Shown here one piece after another: positions 61,703 to 64,000 of a stretch of 64,000 nucleotides of DNA. Within the stretch, counting starts at the first letter, position 1. Every line of letters begins with the position of its first letter. This DNA comes from Cellulomonas denverensis (GTDB lineage: Bacteria > Actinomycetota > Actinomycetes > Actinomycetales > Cellulomonadaceae), in the NCBI RefSeq assembly GCF_012396125.1, contig NZ_JAAXOX010000003.1:248001-312000 (forward strand), written 5' to 3'. The position numbers and the translations under genes were made by a program. Below the pieces are notes generated by a model, which saw only the letters and a program-made list of their open reading frames with translations, was not told the DNA's origin and made no database searches.

Positions 61703-62644
61703 GTGACGCAGATCGTCCCACCCGCCCTGGCGGCCACCGCCGTGGCGACCGCTTCACCGCCCGGCCGGCGCCGCCGTGGCCTGGCCCGCCGCTGGACCGG
61801 CTGGGGGTTCGTCGGCCCGTTCATGCTGGTGTTCGCGCTGGTGTTCCTGGCGCCGATCGGCTACTCGCTCTACCTCAGTCTGTTCCGCCAGCAGCTGGTC
61901 GGCGGCAACGCCTTCGTCGGGCTGGACAACTACAGCCGGGCGCTGGCCGATCCGCTGTTCTGGTCCGCGGTCGGCCGGGTCGCGCTGTTCCTGGTGGTGC
62001 AGGTGCCGATCATGCTCGGCATCGCGCTGCTGGTGGCGCTGGCGATCGACTCCGGGCGACTGCACGGCAGCAACTTCTTCCGGATCTCGATCTTCCTGCC
62101 CTACGCGGTGCCCGCGGTGGTCGCCACCCTGATGTGGGGCTTCATGTACGGCACCCGGTTCGGCCTGATCGGCAACATCAACGACGCCTTCGGGATCAGC
62201 CTGCCGAACCCGCTGTCCCCGGAACTGGTGCTGGCGTCGATCGGCAACATCGTCACCTGGGAGTTCGTCGGCTACAACATGCTGATCTTCTACTCGGCGC
62301 TCCGGGTGATCCCGCACAGCCTGTACGAGGCGGCGGAAATCGACGGGGCCGGGCAGTGGCGGATCATCCGCGCGATCAAGCTGCCGGCGATCCGTGGCGC
62401 GCTGGTGATCGCGACCATCTTCTCGATCATCGGCTCGTTTCAGCTGTTCAACGAGCCGAGCATCCTGCAGTCGCTGGCGCCGAACGCGATCACCACCTCC
62501 TTCACCCCGAACCTCTACGCCTACTCGCTGGGCTTCTCCGGCCAGCAGTACAACTACTCGGCGACCGTCGCGATCATCATGGGCCTGCTCACGATGGCCA
62601 TCGCCTACGTCGTCCAGCTCCGCGGCATGCGGAAGGAGTCGTGA
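61703..62644 (+). CDS. Sugar ABC permease (MalF class)
   Basis: This is a 313-residue permease of a carbohydrate uptake (CUT1) transporter. It shows the first helix GFVGPFMLVFALVFLAPIGYSLYLS, the periplasmic FVGLDNYSRALADPLFW segment typical of MalF/UgpA types, and the coupling loop LYEAAEIDGAGQWRIIRAIKLPAIRGA. GTG 61703 has AAGGAG 9 nt upstream; an earlier in-frame ATG at 61664 lies inside operator site 3 and is unlikely. The MalG-type gene follows after 2 nt. Confidence 0.92.
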   Translation: MTQIVPPALAATAVATASPPGRRRRGLARRWTGWGFVGPFMLVFALVFLAPIGYSLYLSLFRQQLVGGNAFVGLDNYSRALADPLFWSAVGRVALFLVVQVPIMLGIALLVALAIDSGRLHGSNFFRISIFLPYAVPAVVATLMWGFMYGTRFGLIGNINDAFGISLPNPLSPELVLASIGNIVTWEFVGYNMLIFYSALRVIPHSLYEAAEIDGAGQWRIIRAIKLPAIRGALVIATIFSIIGSFQLFNEPSILQSLAPNAITTSFTPNLYAYSLGFSGQQYNYSATVAIIMGLLTMAIAYVVQLRGMRKES

Positions 62645-62646
62645 CG

Positions 62647-63546
62647 ATGAGCTCGACCACCCTGCGCACCCCGCGCCGTTCCCGCCCCGCCTACTCCGCC
62701 GACCGGCCGCGGCGCAGCCCGCTGCTGACCGTGCTCACCGCGATCGTGCTGATCTACAGCCTGATCCCGCTGGCCTGGCTGGTGATCAATGCCACCAAGA
62801 CCCAGAACGCGCTCTTCGACTCGTTCGGGCTGTGGTTCAGCGGCGACTTCGCCCTGTTCAGCAACATCGCGGACACCCTGACCTACTCGGACGGCATCTT
62901 CGTCCGCTGGCTGGCCAACACGGTGATGTACGTGGTGGCCGGGGCCGGCGGAGCGACCCTGCTGGCCGTGCTCGGCGGCTACGGGCTGGCGAAGTTCCGG
63001 TTCCCCGGCAAGCGGGCGGTGTTCGCCATCGTGATCGGCGCGGTGGCGGTGCCCGGCACCGCGCTCGCCGTCCCGACGTTCCTGATGTTCAGCAAGATGG
63101 GGATCACCAACACCCCGTGGTCGGTGATCATCCCGTCGCTGATCTCGCCGTTCGGGCTCTACCTGATGTGGACCTTCGCGGCCGAGGCGATCCCGACCGA
63201 ACTGATGGAGGCCGCCCGGGTGGACGGCGCGGGCGAGGCGCGCACCTTCGCCCGGATCAGCCTGCCGCTGCTGGCCCCCGGCATCGTCACCGTGCTGCTG
63301 TTCACGATGGTCGCCACCTGGAACAACTACTTCCTGCCGCTGATCATGCTGAAGAACCCGGATTGGTACCCGCTCACCCTGGGCCTGAACGCCTGGAACG
63401 CCCAGGCGGCCACCGCCGGCGGGCAGGCGATCTTCAACCTGGTGATCACCGGCGCCCTGCTCACGATCCTGCCGCTGATCGCGGCCTTCCTGCTGCTGCA
63501 GCGCTACTGGCAGTCCGGTCTGGCGGCCGGCTCCGTCAAGGAATGA
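62647..63546 (+). CDS. Sugar ABC permease (MalG class)
   Basis: This is a 299-residue second CUT1 permease with N-terminal helix LLTVLTAIVLIYSLIPLAWLVINATK, the GGYGLAKFRFPGKR segment and the coupling loop PTELMEAARVDGAGEARTFARISLPLLAPG. AAGGAG lies 8 nt before ATG 62647. The binding-protein gene follows after 49 nt. No ATPase gene is seen, as is usual for CUT1 systems that share MsiK. Confidence 0.92.
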   Translation: MSSTTLRTPRRSRPAYSADRPRRSPLLTVLTAIVLIYSLIPLAWLVINATKTQNALFDSFGLWFSGDFALFSNIADTLTYSDGIFVRWLANTVMYVVAGAGGATLLAVLGGYGLAKFRFPGKRAVFAIVIGAVAVPGTALAVPTFLMFSKMGITNTPWSVIIPSLISPFGLYLMWTFAAEAIPTELMEAARVDGAGEARTFARISLPLLAPGIVTVLLFTMVATWNNYFLPLIMLKNPDWYPLTLGLNAWNAQAATAGGQAIFNLVITGALLTILPLIAAFLLLQRYWQSGLAAGSVKE

Positions 63547-63595
63547 CCCCACCCCGCAGTGCCCCCTGTCTGACAACGATGTGAGAGGACTTGGC

Positions 63596-64000
63596 ATGAC
63601 TCACCCCACCCGCACCCTGTGGCGCACCGCCGCTGCCGCCGGTGCCCTGGCCCTGACCCTGGCGGCGTGCTCCTCCGGCGGATCCTCCGGTGACTCCACC
63701 GGCGACTCCGGCTCCGGCGGCGAGGGCGGCACCCTGACCGTCTGGGCCTGGGACAACACCGTCGAACCGATCGCCGAGCAGTACATGGCGGAGAACCCGG
63801 ACGTCACCATCGACGTGGTCAACGCCGGCACCGGCAACGACCAGTACACCGCGCTGCAGAACGCGGTCGCTGCCGGCTCCGGCATCCCGGACATCGCCCA
63901 GATCGAGTACTACGCGCTGCCCCAGTTCGCGCTCGGCGGGGCACTGGCCGACCTGTCCGACCTGGGCGCCGCCGACCTGGACGGCACTTTCAGCCCCGGG
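63596..64000 (+). CDS. Sugar ABC substrate-binding lipoprotein (3' end outside window)
   Basis: The first 135 codons of a family-1 extracellular solute-binding protein are present. Its start is ATG 63596 with GAGAGGA 6 nt upstream. A signal peptide ends at lipobox LTLAAC (Cys about 25), followed by a Gly/Ser/Asp linker and TLTVWAWDNTVEPIAEQYMAENPDVTIDVVN, then GIPDIAQIEYYALPQFALGGALADLSDL, as in sugar binders. The frame is still open at base 64000. Placing the binding protein after both permeases is less common than first place. The ligand is unknown; the xylanase nearby makes a xylo-oligosaccharide plausible. Confidence 0.88.
   Translation, partial: MTHPTRTLWRTAAAAGALALTLAACSSGGSSGDSTGDSGSGGEGGTLTVWAWDNTVEPIAEQYMAENPDVTIDVVNAGTGNDQYTALQNAVAAGSGIPDIAQIEYYALPQFALGGALADLSDLGAADLDGTFSPG

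Overview
The window is GC-rich, gene-dense DNA from an actinobacterium. The evidence is the ftsE-ftsX-M23 peptidase-smpB block, frequent GTG starts, ATGA/GTGA gene overlaps, a tmRNA, a LigC-type ligase and a PucR regulator. The GH10 xylanase, the GH1 beta-glucosidase and two LacI-controlled sugar importers suggest a plant-polysaccharide user of the Micrococcales (Cellulomonas-like). That placement is inference. No insertion sequence, phage gene, CRISPR array or tRNA gene other than the tmRNA was recognised.

Layout. 1-3371: end of ftsE, then ftsX, a secreted M23 peptidase and smpB. 3368-10351 (mixed strands): NDH-2, a GNAT enzyme, a CPBP protease gene with no proper stop, LigC, and an ABC-2 exporter divergent from its likely TetR regulator across a three-site operator. 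10511-10937: ssrA (tmRNA) and a strong terminator. 11170-12216: a zinc alcohol dehydrogenase.

12450-30255, all on the minus strand, is the centrepiece. A complete accessory Sec locus (serine-rich repeat protein, SecY2, Asp1, Asp2, Asp3, SecA2, GtfA, GtfB) is preceded on the same strand by four signalling genes: a roadblock-like protein, a GAF-PP2C phosphatase, a STAS anti-anti-sigma protein and an RsbW-like kinase. Gaps are at most about 35 nt and most junctions overlap, so the twelve genes look like one operon. It would make, glycosylate, acetylate and export a giant adhesin under partner-switching control. The adhesin has no recognisable signal peptide and no LPXTG anchor, so its export and attachment must differ from the firmicute model.

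30405-37810: PadR plus an ABC1/UbiB kinase, an unknown helical protein, DUF1905 and CBU_0592-like small proteins, LysR, a VOC protein and PucR. 37877-46484: LacI, a family-5 binding protein, two permeases, a fused double ATPase, an alpha/beta hydrolase and GH1, a glycoside uptake and hydrolysis operon with a clear promoter and operator. 46659-55715: an adenine-deaminase-like gene and a PPC-domain gene, divergent from an NMT1-type importer joined to a D-aminoacylase, a type-III-fold PLP enzyme and an amidohydrolase, probably a scavenging pathway for a D-amino-acid-type compound. 55774-64000: a lipoprotein, RlmG-like methyltransferase, GH10 xylanase, UspA, and a LacI-controlled sugar importer that runs off the end of the window.
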